Of a stretch of DNA of 64,000 bases, positions 25,623 to 34,314 are shown piece after piece. Source of the stretch: Sneathiella sedimenti (lineage in GTDB: Bacteria; Pseudomonadota; Alphaproteobacteria; Sneathiellales; Sneathiellaceae); NCBI RefSeq assembly GCF_017313765.1, contig NZ_JAFLNC010000003.1, positions 248,001 to 312,000 on the forward strand, written 5' to 3'. The translations under genes and the position numbers were made by a program. The notes beneath the pieces are model-generated. The model saw only the letters and a program-made list of their open reading frames with translations, made no database searches and was not told the origin of the DNA. How positions within the stretch are numbered: the first letter of the stretch is position 1; each line of letters starts with the position of its first letter.

Positions 25623-26507
25623 ATGTTTATTCAGACCTTGCCGCATGAAAATGAAGACAGGATGAAGTTTCTGCCTGGGCGTCAGGTTCTGGCGACAGGA
25701 TCCATTCTGTTTGAGGACGAAAAGGAAGGGCGCGCGCGCTCTCCCCTTGCGGCACGTCTATTTGATATCCCCGGCGTCCGCTCTGTGGAGCTTGGGGAAG
25801 ATTATGTGACAATCGTTAAACTGACAGACGACGAGCACAAGACTCTGTGGATACAGCTCAAGCCGATGGTTCTGGCCGCAATCATGGATCATTATATGAG
25901 TGGTATGCCCGTTTTGAACGGGGATCAGCAGGTAGCAAGCGCCAGCTATTCTGAAGATGATCAGAAGATCGTTGATTCCATAGTTGATCTGATCGACACA
26001 CGTGTCCAGCCGCAGCTTCGTGAGGACGGAGGTGAAGTCGCGTTTAAATCCTTTGATCCCACGGAAGGCGTTGTCGTGTTGGAGATGGACAGTTCCGGTC
26101 TGTCAACGCCCGCATTCGGCACGCAAATCAAAATCGAAAATACGCTGAAGCACTATGTCCCCGAAATTCACCGGGTGCGGTTTGAACGCATGGTCGAAGA
26201 AGAGGCCGCATCTGCGACGGATCGACCGGGCCTTCAAACTGAAGAGGCGGATCAAATCCGCGTCCTTCTAGAGACACGGATCAATCCCGCGATTGCGGCG
26301 CACGGCGGATACATCACCCTCATCGACATTAAGGACAACACCGCCTTTGTTGAAATGGCGGGTGGTTGCCAAGGGTGTGGAATGGCCGATGCGACGCTAA
26401 AGCAGGGTGTGGAAGTGGAAATCAAATCCGCCGTACCGGCAATCGAACGGGTTTTGGATGTCACTGATCATGCAGGCGGCGCAAATCCCTATTATGTGGG
26501 ATATTAA
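25623..26507 (+). CDS. NfuA-like iron-sulfur carrier with duplicated NifU domain
   Basis: This 294-residue protein has three parts: an Nfu N-terminal domain (residues 2-95, opening FIQTLPHENEDRMKFLPGR), a NifU-like domain (113-188) and a second NifU domain (208-280). The last has GGCQGCGMADATLKQG with Cys249 and Cys252, the pair that holds a 4Fe-4S cluster at a dimer interface. In the middle domain the matching cysteines are replaced, by hand alignment, by Ser157 and Leu160, although IENTLKHYVPE is kept. Usual Nfu proteins have one NifU domain of about 190 residues in all. CAGGAG precedes the ATG. A carrier role in cluster delivery is inferred. Confidence 0.9.
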   Translation: MFIQTLPHENEDRMKFLPGRQVLATGSILFEDEKEGRARSPLAARLFDIPGVRSVELGEDYVTIVKLTDDEHKTLWIQLKPMVLAAIMDHYMSGMPVLNGDQQVASASYSEDDQKIVDSIVDLIDTRVQPQLREDGGEVAFKSFDPTEGVVVLEMDSSGLSTPAFGTQIKIENTLKHYVPEIHRVRFERMVEEEAASATDRPGLQTEEADQIRVLLETRINPAIAAHGGYITLIDIKDNTAFVEMAGGCQGCGMADATLKQGVEVEIKSAVPAIERVLDVTDHAGGANPYYVGY

Positions 26508-26519
26508 GCGCCGCGACGC

Positions 26520-26732
26520 CTAGTCAACTTCTTCTATGGATTTGATAACGAAGCCGCGCTCCGCACTATATTTGCGGCGCATTTTTTCCCATGCCTGTTC
26601 GAGACTTTCCGCATAGACGTCAAAATAATGCGTTTCTGCCCAGCTATCTGAGAGGTTTTTATGGTGCTCGCCCTCCTGGAGTGCGTCAAGAACTTCCTCG
26701 TTAAAAATAGCTGCTTCAAATTTCAGCTGCAT
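26520..26732 (-). CDS. Small conserved-looking protein of unknown function
   Basis: I do not recognise this 70-residue acidic protein. It has no membrane segment or signal peptide. The sequence LKFEAAIFNEEVLDALQEGE, HYFDVYAESLEQAWEKMRRKY and a hydrophobic end GFVIKSIEEVD suggests an alpha/beta fold. It is convergent with the NfuA-like gene, with 12 bases between the stops. The ATG has only a weak CGGGA upstream. Codon use is like that of the neighbours, so I believe it is real. Confidence 0.6.
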   Translation of the reverse strand: MQLKFEAAIFNEEVLDALQEGEHHKNLSDSWAETHYFDVYAESLEQAWEKMRRKYSAERGFVIKSIEEVD

Positions 26733-26792
26733 TCCCGGTCTCGCCTAATGTTATTACTTCAAAGATTCTTGCATTTTTGAATTAAAATTTGG

Positions 26793-27263
26793 TTAGTCAG
26801 CGTACTCCACAATTGCTTCATTGAGGACAGGAAAATTCACTGAATTGGCGATAAAACAAGTTTCATGAGCGTCGTGATGAAGACGTCTTGCCTTGTCTAG
26901 ATTGCTTGTCTTGGTAATGGTCACAACAGGCCGCAATATAATCTCAGAGAACCTAAGTTTACCGTCAAGCATTTCCATTTTTCCCCAGGCTTCGTCGTGA
27001 TACGCGGTGACAGAGATATTCTTTCGCGCACAGAGTGCCAGATAGCTCAGCATGTGACAGGCGGAAAGCGACGCAACCAGCAGATCTTCCGGATTGTAGC
27101 GGTCATCCGTACCAAGAAATACAGGGGCCGCCGATCCCTTGATGACCGGTCGTCCACCGATTGCAATATCATAGTCGCGGGAATAGCTTTTATAGTCCGT
27201 CGTTGGGCCGTTGACCGCGCCTTTCCAGTCAATAAGCGCAACAAATTCATGTGTATGTGCCAT
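26793..27263 (-). CDS. OsmC family protein (thiol peroxidase-like)
   Basis: This 156-residue protein has the OsmC/Ohr fold: GGRPVIKGSAAPVFLGTDDRYNPEDLLVASLSACHMLSYL near residues 35-75, with a conserved Cys in LSACHM, and a second Cys late in AHETCFIANSVNFPV. OsmC proteins reduce organic hydroperoxides or act in osmotic and redox stress, using these two cysteines. The length is normal. A weak ribosome site precedes the ATG at 27263. It lies on the minus strand next to a short uncharacterised gene. Confidence 0.9.
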   Translation of the reverse strand: MAHTHEFVALIDWKGAVNGPTTDYKSYSRDYDIAIGGRPVIKGSAAPVFLGTDDRYNPEDLLVASLSACHMLSYLALCARKNISVTAYHDEAWGKMEMLDGKLRFSEIILRPVVTITKTSNLDKARRLHHDAHETCFIANSVNFPVLNEAIVEYAD

Positions 27264-27406
27264 TGTTTAACCGTTTCACGCTAATTCACATTATCGGGAG
27301 CAGGAGCGATATCGCTTTGCCTTGTTATTAGAATACAACTATGTAACTTTTGAATTCACGATCTCACGGTTATTTGGGTGAATCAATAGGGTATTTCGAA
27401 GAAAAA

Positions 27407-28018
27407 ATGTTTGATGCAGCGCTGCGAAATATCATTGATCCGCCCCTGAATGCGATGGGAACGAAAATTGCCGCCATTGGAGTTTCCGCGAATACTGTCA
27501 CGGTCGTTGGCTTTCTCCTCGGCATGTTGTCTGTCCCCTTTATTGCGACAGAGTATTATAGCGTAGCCCTTATACTTATTGTGCTGAACCGGGTATTCGA
27601 CGGCCTGGATGGCGCTGTTGCGCGCCATTCGCTGTTGACGAATTTCGGGGGCTATCTTGATATTGTCTGTGACTTCATTTTTTACGCGGCGGTTGTTTTT
27701 GGGTTTGCGCTGGCCCGCCCCGAAAATGCGCTTTATGCAGCCTTTCTCATTTTCAGTTTTATGGGAACAGGTTCGAGCTTTCTGACTTACGCAATAATGG
27801 CAGAAAAATACGGCATATCGACGGATATTCAGGGGCGCAAATCGCTCTATTATCTCGGCGGTCTTGCTGAAGGCGGGGAGACAATTGCAGCAATGTTGTT
27901 GATGTGCGTATTCCCGGATTATTTTTTGATCATCGCGCTCGTATTTGGCGCCATGTGCTGGATTACGACAGTTACACGGATCTATGCCGCCTGGCTGACT
28001 TTTGGTAAATCCAACTGA
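27407..28018 (+). CDS. CDP-alcohol phosphatidyltransferase family protein
   Basis: This 203-residue membrane protein has the CDP-alcohol phosphatidyltransferase motif D-x2-DG-x2-AR-x8-G-x3-D-x3-D: DGLDGAVAR, then a glycine and GGYLDIVCD. These enzymes exchange CMP on a CDP-alcohol (such as CDP-diacylglycerol) for a second alcohol in phospholipid synthesis. About six membrane helices are predicted. The start MFDAALRNIIDPPLN matches the usual opening of alphaproteobacterial homologues, so I prefer the ATG at 27407, though the frame is open back to a TTG at 27350. The alcohol acceptor is not known. Confidence 0.88.
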   Translation: MFDAALRNIIDPPLNAMGTKIAAIGVSANTVTVVGFLLGMLSVPFIATEYYSVALILIVLNRVFDGLDGAVARHSLLTNFGGYLDIVCDFIFYAAVVFGFALARPENALYAAFLIFSFMGTGSSFLTYAIMAEKYGISTDIQGRKSLYYLGGLAEGGETIAAMLLMCVFPDYFLIIALVFGAMCWITTVTRIYAAWLTFGKSN

Positions 28019-28095
28019 TCGGCATTGTTTGGCGGCCCGGAACCGCTATACTCAACCGACAGTAAAAGAATAATAAAAATGAAGGAGGATCCTGA

Positions 28096-28947
28096 ATGGG
28101 CAATTGGCAAGTTGGCAATGTAAAGATTACCCGTGTTGTTGAGGTGGAGGCAACGGGCGGCACTCGATTCCTTCTGCCGCAGGCAAGCCCAGATGCAATA
28201 CAGCCAATCGACTGGCTCGTCCCGCATTTTGCGACGGCGGAAGGCAAGCTGATCATGAGTATCCATGCGCTTATCATCGACACGGGAGAACGCCGGATAA
28301 TCGTCGATACTTGTTTGGGCAATGATAAAAAACGTGAAATTCCCGCATGGAACATGCTGCAAACTACCTTCCTGGAAGATCTTGAAGCGGCTGGATATCC
28401 GCGGGAAAGTATTGACACCGTTCTCTGTACACATCTTCATGTCGACCATGTTGGCTGGAACACGATGTTGGTTGACGGTCAATGGGTCCCGACATTCCCG
28501 AATGCGCGCTATCTGTTCGGTGCGAAGGAATGGGAATATTGGCAAGCCACGGCACAGGAGGAATTCGGGGATGTGATCGGCGATTCGGTTGCACCAGTTG
28601 TTGACGCCGGTCTTGCTGACCTGGTGGCGATGGATCATAAAATTTGCGACGAGGTAAGTTTGTTCCCGTCACCCGGTCATACGCCGGGCCATGTCTGCGT
28701 CCAAATCCGGTCCGCTGGAGAAGAAGCAATCATTACCGGCGACAGCATGCACCACCCCTGCCAGATTGCACATCCGGAGTGGTCGAGCGCCGTGGATGCC
28801 GATGCAGGTGCCGCTCAGGCAACTCGGGAAGCATTTTTGGAGAAATACGGCAATTCGGATACACTGATTATTGGTACTCATTTTGCGACGCCGACAGCCG
28901 GGCATCTTAAAAAGAAAGAAAACGGAGAGTATTGGTTGAAAACATAA
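28096..28947 (+). CDS. MBL fold metallo-hydrolase
   Basis: This 283-residue protein has the metallo-beta-lactamase fold with the metal motif HxHxDH in CTHLHVDHVGWN (about residues 112-123), the further ligand region SPGHTPGH and the Asp of IITGDSMHHP, and a last His in IIGTHFATPTAGH. The opening WQVGNVKITRVVE is typical of a group often found near transporter and GST genes. The reaction is unknown; lactonases and glyoxalase-like hydrolases are related. GGAGGA precedes the ATG. It ends about 105 bases before the choline binding-protein gene. Confidence 0.9.
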   Translation: MGNWQVGNVKITRVVEVEATGGTRFLLPQASPDAIQPIDWLVPHFATAEGKLIMSIHALIIDTGERRIIVDTCLGNDKKREIPAWNMLQTTFLEDLEAAGYPRESIDTVLCTHLHVDHVGWNTMLVDGQWVPTFPNARYLFGAKEWEYWQATAQEEFGDVIGDSVAPVVDAGLADLVAMDHKICDEVSLFPSPGHTPGHVCVQIRSAGEEAIITGDSMHHPCQIAHPEWSSAVDADAGAAQATREAFLEKYGNSDTLIIGTHFATPTAGHLKKKENGEYWLKT

Positions 28948-29052
28948 CAAGAGCCCGGACGTCGACTTCTTTATAGTATCTGGCGGTAAGGGAGGGGAGA
29001 TACAGATTATCGCGTGCAGATATTTAGATGTATAAAAACAGGGAGCGACAAT

Positions 29053-30003
29053 ATGCTAAAAAAAATTTCACGGACTCTATTTGTTACCGCCGTGGCAGCG
29101 TTGGCATTCAGCCCGGCTGCGTATGCAGCGGATTCTGAAGCATGCAAGAAAGTAAGATTCTCCGACGTTGGCTGGACGGATATTACGGCAACTACGGCGG
29201 CAGCATCTGTTGTCCTGGATGCCTTGGGGTATGAACCGACTGCGACGGTTCTATCCGTTCCGGTTACATACGCCAGCCTGAAGAACGGGGATATTGACGT
29301 ATTTCTTGGAAACTGGATGCCGACAATGGAGGCGGACATAGCGCCTTATCGCGCAGATGGTTCAGTAGAAACGACGGGGATGAACCTTTCCGGCGCGAAA
29401 TATACCCTTGCCGTCAATAAAGCGGCAGCAGACGGCGGTATCAAGAGTTTTGCCGATATTGCCAAGTTTAAGGACAAGCTGGATGGCAAGATATATGGGA
29501 TCGAGCCCGGTAACGATGGTAATCGCCTGATTCAGGACATGATCGATAAGGATGCTTTCGGGCTGAAAGGCTTTGAGGTCGTCGAGTCGAGCGAGCAGGG
29601 GATGTTGGCCCAAGTTGCCCGTGCAGACCGGAAAGACGAATGGGTCGTATTTCTGGGCTGGGAACCCCATCCGATGAACGCCAATTTTGAGCTGACCTAT
29701 CTTGCGGGTGGTGACGATTATTTCGGGCCGAATTTCGGCGGTGCAGAAGTCTATACGAATGTGCGCAAGGGATATCTCGCTGACTGTCCGAATGCCGGGA
29801 AGCTCATTTCCAATCTGAAATTCACGCTGGCAATGGAAAACGAGATTATGGGAGCGATCCTTGATGATGGCGAGGATCCGAAAAAGGCAGCCAAGGCCTG
29901 GCTGAAAGCTCATCCGGACGTTCCTGCGGCTTGGGTGGCGGGTGTCACCACATTCGATGGCGGAGATGCAGCCGCGGCCCTCAACAAGGATCTCGGTATG
30001 TAA
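29053..30003 (+). CDS. choX: Choline/betaine ABC transporter binding protein ChoX
   Basis: This 316-residue periplasmic protein binds choline-type trimethylammonium compounds. A signal peptide (about residues 1-25, ending AAYA|AD) is followed by VRFSDVGWTDITATTAAASV and LSVPVTYASLKNGDIDVFLGNWMPTM, the region carrying aromatic box residues in ChoX homologues. The GLEPG-like IEPGNDGNRL and VVFLGWEPHPMNAN complete the OpuAC fold. GGGAG precedes the ATG at 29053; an in-frame GTG at 29014 would add a non-signal leader. It heads the choXWV operon. Confidence 0.9.
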   Translation: MLKKISRTLFVTAVAALAFSPAAYAADSEACKKVRFSDVGWTDITATTAAASVVLDALGYEPTATVLSVPVTYASLKNGDIDVFLGNWMPTMEADIAPYRADGSVETTGMNLSGAKYTLAVNKAAADGGIKSFADIAKFKDKLDGKIYGIEPGNDGNRLIQDMIDKDAFGLKGFEVVESSEQGMLAQVARADRKDEWVVFLGWEPHPMNANFELTYLAGGDDYFGPNFGGAEVYTNVRKGYLADCPNAGKLISNLKFTLAMENEIMGAILDDGEDPKKAAKAWLKAHPDVPAAWVAGVTTFDGGDAAAALNKDLGM

Positions 30004-30006
30004 TTG

Positions 30007-30046
30007 AAAAATGGCGGTAGGGTAATCACCCTGCCGCCATTTTCGT
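30007..30046 (+). terminator. Hairpin attenuator between choX and choW
   Basis: AAAATGGCGG (30007-30016) pairs with CCGCCATTTT (30034-30043), with AGGGT/ACCCT extending the stem inside. It directly follows the choX stop and ends in TTTCGTT. Such hairpins after a binding-protein gene usually lower expression of the membrane genes relative to the binding protein, while allowing some read-through. Confidence 0.8.
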
Positions 30047-30087
30047 TATTCGGCGTATTCTGACCGCGTAGAATAGGGGGGCGTGAG

Positions 30088-30933
30088 ATGGAGTGGCTTA
30101 CCGATCATAAAATTCCACTCGGAAGATGGATCAGCGACGGCGTTGATCTGCTGCTCGATCACGGGGCGTGGATATTTGACAGTTTTGCCGACGGGCTGGC
30201 ATTTCTGATCAACGCGCTGGTGGATCTGATGCTTTGGTGCCCACCACTTCTTCTGGTGGCAATCTTCGCAGGATTGGCCTATGCGCTGCATCGAAGCTGG
30301 AAGCTTTCTCTCCTGATCCTGATTTCCCTGCTGCTTGTCATCAATCTCGGATATTGGGAGGAAACAGTTCGAACACTGGGCCTGATAATATTCGCGACGT
30401 TAAGCTGCGTCATTGTTGGTGTACCGCTTGGAATATTGGCCGCGCATCGTCAGGGATTTTATACGGTATTGCGGCCCATCCTCGATCTCATGCAGACCAT
30501 ACCGACATTCGTCTATCTAATTCCGACAATGATCATGTTTGGTCTAGGTGTGGTGCCGGGCCTGATTTCTACCGTAATCTTCGCCATCCCCGCGCCCATC
30601 CGTCTTACATATCTGGGCGTTTCCAACGTGCCCAAGCCCCTCATCGAGGCGGGGGAGGCTTTCGGCGCGACGAAGCGGCAGATACTCTGGAAAATTGAGC
30701 TGCCCCATGCGGCACCGACCATAATGGCCGGCGTGACGCAATGCATAATGCTGTGTCTATCAATGGTGGTCATTGCGGCAATGGTCGGCGCGCCGGGGCT
30801 TGGTGTTCCTGTCTTGCGCGCCCTCAATACGGTGAATATTGCGAAAGGGTTTGAGGCTGGCCTCGCTATCGTGATTATCGCCATATTGCTCGACCGCCTC
30901 TGCAAGCAACCCTCCAAGACGGAGAAGAAATAA
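30088..30933 (+). CDS. choW: Choline ABC transporter permease ChoW
   Basis: This 281-residue protein is the membrane subunit of the choline or glycine-betaine uptake system. About six helices are seen, with the ABC permease EAA-type loop ALTLEAGEAFGATKRQILWKIELPHAAPTIMAG near residues 186-212 (here LIEAGEAFGATKRQ). PILDLMQTIPTFVYLIP and VGAPGLGVPVLRALN are typical of the OpuAB family. GGGGGCGTGAG precedes the ATG. It ends one base before the choV start, so the two are translationally coupled. Confidence 0.92.
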   Translation: MEWLTDHKIPLGRWISDGVDLLLDHGAWIFDSFADGLAFLINALVDLMLWCPPLLLVAIFAGLAYALHRSWKLSLLILISLLLVINLGYWEETVRTLGLIIFATLSCVIVGVPLGILAAHRQGFYTVLRPILDLMQTIPTFVYLIPTMIMFGLGVVPGLISTVIFAIPAPIRLTYLGVSNVPKPLIEAGEAFGATKRQILWKIELPHAAPTIMAGVTQCIMLCLSMVVIAAMVGAPGLGVPVLRALNTVNIAKGFEAGLAIVIIAILLDRLCKQPSKTEKK

Positions 30934-30934
30934 C

Positions 30935-32116
30935 ATGGCCGTCGTAGAATTCAGGGATGTCGATATTATTTTCGGATCGAATCCGGCGCCGGCTCTCACG
31001 CTCCTGGATCAGGGCGCGGACCGGGAAAATATTCTCACGGAAACGGGAAATGTGCTTGGTGTGGCGGGGGCGTCGCTTTCCGTTGAAGCAGGGGAGATAT
31101 GTGTCCTGATGGGGTTGTCCGGATCGGGCAAGTCAACCTTGCTGCGTGCCGTCAACGGGCTGAACAAGGTCACACGCGGAAAGGTACTGGTAGAGCATGA
31201 GGGACGCCAGATAAATCTGCCCGAATGTGATGCTGTGACACTTCGGTATCTCAGAATGCACCGTATTTCGATGGTCTTTCAGCAATTTGCGTTGCTGCCC
31301 TGGCGAACCGTGTCGGAAAATGTCGGCTTTGGCCTGGAACTGCGGGGCGTGACCAAGCGAGAACGAAACCGTATTGTCGAAGAAAAGCTGGAACTGGTGC
31401 AGCTCGACCAATGGAAGGACAAGTTCGTCCATGAGCTTTCTGGGGGTATGCAACAGCGTGTCGGCCTTGCCCGGGCTTTCGCAACCGATGCCGATATTCT
31501 GCTGATGGACGAGCCTTTTTCCGCGCTTGACCCATTGATCCGTAACCGGTTGCAGGATGAACTTCTGCAACTTCAGGAGAGAATGCACAAGACCATCATT
31601 TTTGTTAGCCATGATCTTGATGAGGCGCTTAAAATTGGCAATAAAATTGCGATCATGGATCAGGCACGTATCGTCCAGTATGACACCGCGGAAGAAATTG
31701 TCCGTAATCCGGCGAATAAGTATGTTGCCGATTTTGTGGGGCATATGAATCCGCTCAATGTTCTGAAAGGCAGGACACTGATGACGACAACAGATAAAAT
31801 TCCAAGACGTGCTGAGGAACTTATTCTGGATCGCGCGGGATACTGCCGGCTGAAAATAGACGAGAAGTCTGCCATTTTGTCTGCGACGTCTAATGGAGAG
31901 CCCTCGGAAATAATCTCTTTTTCCGGTCCGGAGGGGATAGAGGGCATTCAGTATAACCAGTTTGTTACCGCGCCCGCGGATATCATGCTGAGGGATGTGA
32001 TCGAGATTAGACGTCGTTCAGGTTCGCCGGTATTGTTTGTTGAGGAAGAAAAACTTATCGGTATGATTGGCGACGATGAAATTTTTGAAGGATTTCTCAA
32101 TTTACAGGATAGCTAA
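30935..32116 (+). CDS. choV: Choline ABC transporter ATPase ChoV
   Basis: This 393-residue ATPase energises choline uptake. The Walker A motif GLSGSGKST is at residues 60-68, the Q-loop at [10 protein letters not shown], the signature in [15 protein letters not shown] and Walker B in [13 protein letters not shown]. The C-terminal 110 residues resemble one CBS-like regulatory domain ([24 protein letters not shown]), the place where related OpuAA proteins sense ionic strength. GGAGAAGAAATAAC gives the ribosome site inside the end of choW. Confidence 0.92.
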   Translation: MAVVEFRDVDIIFGSNPAPALTLLDQGADRENILTETGNVLGVAGASLSVEAGEICVLMGLSGSGKSTLLRAVNGLNKVTRGKVLVEHEGRQINLPECDAVTLRYLRMHRISMVFQQFALLPWRTVSENVGFGLELRGVTKRERNRIVEEKLELVQLDQWKDKFVHELSGGMQQRVGLARAFATDADILLMDEPFSALDPLIRNRLQDELLQLQERMHKTIIFVSHDLDEALKIGNKIAIMDQARIVQYDTAEEIVRNPANKYVADFVGHMNPLNVLKGRTLMTTTDKIPRRAEELILDRAGYCRLKIDEKSAILSATSNGEPSEIISFSGPEGIEGIQYNQFVTAPADIMLRDVIEIRRRSGSPVLFVEEEKLIGMIGDDEIFEGFLNLQDS

Positions 32117-32154
32117 ATAGTCCGGGGCGCAACACTGGATGAGGAAAAAGAAAA

Positions 32155-32787
32155 ATGAAATTATATGATTGTCCGGGACCGCCGAGCCCACGTCGTGTAC
32201 GAATCTTTATGGCGGAGAAGGGTATTGATCTTGAAAAAGTGATCGTCAATATGCGCGATGGAGAGCAATTGAGCGAGGAATTCAAGAAAATAAATCCGCA
32301 CTGTACTGTACCGGTACTGGAATTGGACGACGGCAGCCGGATCTCCTCGATCGACGCGATCAATCGCTATCTTGAGGAAAAATTCCCCGAACCGCCGCTA
32401 TTCGGTAAATCACCGGAGGAGCGGGCGCGTATCAATGATTGTAATCATTATGTCAATGTTAATGGCTTTATGGCTGTTGCGGAAGCCCTCCGAAATTCCG
32501 CGCCACGGCTCGCCCATCGGGCCATAACCGGACCACGAAATGTTGAACAGATCGCTGAACTCGCGGAACGCGGCCGTCAACGCGTAGTTTATTTCTTCGA
32601 GGATATGAACAAGCAGCTTGAGGGGCAGGAGTTTGTGGCGGGAGACAACTATTCCGTCGCAGATATCGGTGCCATGGTTGTCGTGGACTTCGCAACCGGC
32701 ATGGCAAAGATCGAGATGCCGGACGGTCTGAACAATCTCAAACGCTGGCACGATGCAGTGTCCGCCCGTCCGAGCGCGAGCGCATAA
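32155..32787 (+). CDS. Glutathione S-transferase family protein
   Basis: This 210-residue protein has a thioredoxin-like N-terminal domain opening KLYDCPGPPSPRRVRIFMAEKG and CTVPVLELDDGSRISSIDAI, then a helical domain with FVAGDNYSVADIGAMVVVDF, the usual GST end. It differs clearly from the GST at 2935-3597. It follows choV on the same strand after 38 bases and may be co-transcribed, but a link to choline metabolism is not obvious. It meets the convergent bmt gene with six bases between stops. Confidence 0.88.
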   Translation: MKLYDCPGPPSPRRVRIFMAEKGIDLEKVIVNMRDGEQLSEEFKKINPHCTVPVLELDDGSRISSIDAINRYLEEKFPEPPLFGKSPEERARINDCNHYVNVNGFMAVAEALRNSAPRLAHRAITGPRNVEQIAELAERGRQRVVYFFEDMNKQLEGQEFVAGDNYSVADIGAMVVVDFATGMAKIEMPDGLNNLKRWHDAVSARPSASA

Positions 32788-32793
32788 TGTAAA

Positions 32794-33828
32794 CTAACTC
32801 TGGCGGCGGCGACCGCGGCGACTACCCCTGCCACTTGCAGGGGCCGCTCCGTGAGACGCTTCCGCCGGTAGCTTCACCTGCCAAACGGGACCGAAGCGCG
32901 CCTCTATATCCGAGATATTGATGTCCCGCTGAGGCGTATACCCGTCAAGGGCATCGGCCATCGCTTTCAGATGCGCATGGCTGGTCCCGCAACAACCGCC
33001 AATGATCCGCGCGCCAGCGTCCGCCGCGAGACGCGCATAATCAGCCATCACGTCCAGCGTTCCGCTATAATGAAGCTTGCCATCCTTGAATTCCGGAATG
33101 CCGCAGTTGGCTTTGGCAACAATGACATCGCCTTCTTCCGCGGTGGATTTAAGTCCCAGGACCGTTTCCAGCAACTCACCCGCGCCAACCCCGCAATTGG
33201 CGCCCCAGCCAATCGGGCGCGCTGGCAGCTCATGACAAAACTCTGTAAAGTCAGCGGGCTTAATGCCCATCATCGTCCGCCGGTTCGTATCGAATGACAT
33301 GGTGCAGACGAAGGGATGTCCCGTGGCTTCGGCTGCTTTAACGGCGGCGGCAACTTCCTCTTTGGAGGACATCGTCTCAATCCAGAGCACATCGACACCG
33401 CCTTCAACCAATGCATCGGCCTGCGCCTTGAAGGCGTGAACGGCGCTGTCATGCGTCAATGCGCCCATTGGCTCCATCAACTCTCCTGTCGGTCCCATGG
33501 ACCCTGCCACAATCACGGTGCGGTCAATTCGGTCCGCTTCCGCGCGGGCAATTATTGCGGCCGACAGATTTAGCTCTCGAACGCGATCTTGCGCATTATG
33601 AAGCTTGAGCCGGTAACTTGTTCCGCCGAAACTGTTGGTCAGGATGATATCCGAGCCGGCGTCGACAAAACCCCGGTGCAAATCATGGATTTTTTCCGGT
33701 GCGTCGATATTCCACAGCTCCGGCGCGTCCCCCGACTGGAGGCCGACGGCAAAAAGATTTGTTCCGACCGCGCCATCAGCCAGCAAGAAGGGCTTGCTGT
33801 CCAGAAGCTGTTGAAGTTTATTGACCAT
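32794..33828 (-). CDS. bmt: Betaine--homocysteine S-methyltransferase
   Basis: This 344-residue zinc enzyme transfers a methyl group from glycine betaine to homocysteine, forming methionine and dimethylglycine. It has the N-terminal LLADGAVGTNLFAVGL, the middle DVLWIETMSSKEEV, and the zinc ligands in WGANCGVGAGE and GGCCGTS. The last 25 residues form a tail rich in Arg, Gly and Ser (GRGSRRGRRRQS) beyond the catalytic domain. It lies convergent with the choXWV group, which supplies choline and betaine. The rest of the pathway from choline to betaine is not in the window. Confidence 0.9.
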   Translation of the reverse strand: MVNKLQQLLDSKPFLLADGAVGTNLFAVGLQSGDAPELWNIDAPEKIHDLHRGFVDAGSDIILTNSFGGTSYRLKLHNAQDRVRELNLSAAIIARAEADRIDRTVIVAGSMGPTGELMEPMGALTHDSAVHAFKAQADALVEGGVDVLWIETMSSKEEVAAAVKAAEATGHPFVCTMSFDTNRRTMMGIKPADFTEFCHELPARPIGWGANCGVGAGELLETVLGLKSTAEEGDVIVAKANCGIPEFKDGKLHYSGTLDVMADYARLAADAGARIIGGCCGTSHAHLKAMADALDGYTPQRDINISDIEARFGPVWQVKLPAEASHGAAPASGRGSRRGRRRQS

Positions 33829-33859
33829 CTTTTTGTCCTATGAAAAAGCTCCAGAAAGA

Positions 33860-34252
33860 CTACGCATTATTTGAGCCCTTGTCATTATTTGCGTCTTCTG
33901 ATGGTTTCGGCTTATCAGACGCTTCGTCGGCCACGATGATCACGTCATCACTAGTGTCATTCCCGGTTGCAGGGGGTGTTTCCGGCGGCCAGGGCCCAAC
34001 GGGGAAAGGCTTTTCATCGCTCTGGTAGGACAAAAAGGCGACGAGCTGCTTGTTATACTCTGCAAGTGCCCCGCCAAAGGATTGTACGCGTTCAAAAGGA
34101 GAGCCGGTCAGCAGGGCCTTGAGGAATTGTATGATGGTGATAGCAAAAAGGACAATGCTGGCCACCCGGAAAATGATCGCGTAGAGGATCAGGTAAATTA
34201 ATCTCGTCCATGTCGTTTTCGATTTAACGTGTTTCTTTACGTCATCCGTCAT
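33860..34252 (-). CDS. DUF4389 membrane protein
   Basis: This 130-residue protein matches DUF4389: two membrane helices around IFRVASIVLFAITIIQFL and LYLILYAIIF, a following LTGSPFERVQSFGGALAEYNKQLVAFLSY, and PFPVGPWPP. The family is uncharacterised. The C-terminal 40 residues are acidic and of low complexity. The ATG at 34252 is preferred to the GTG at 34261 because AGGGG is properly spaced. It is followed after 31 bases by bmt on the same strand. Confidence 0.85.
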   Translation of the reverse strand: MTDDVKKHVKSKTTWTRLIYLILYAIIFRVASIVLFAITIIQFLKALLTGSPFERVQSFGGALAEYNKQLVAFLSYQSDEKPFPVGPWPPETPPATGNDTSDDVIIVADEASDKPKPSEDANNDKGSNNA

Positions 34253-34314
34253 CGGTAGCACCCCTTGAGATGGTCAATAAGTTGCGGCAGGAATATCCAC
34301 GCATTTCAGGCTGC

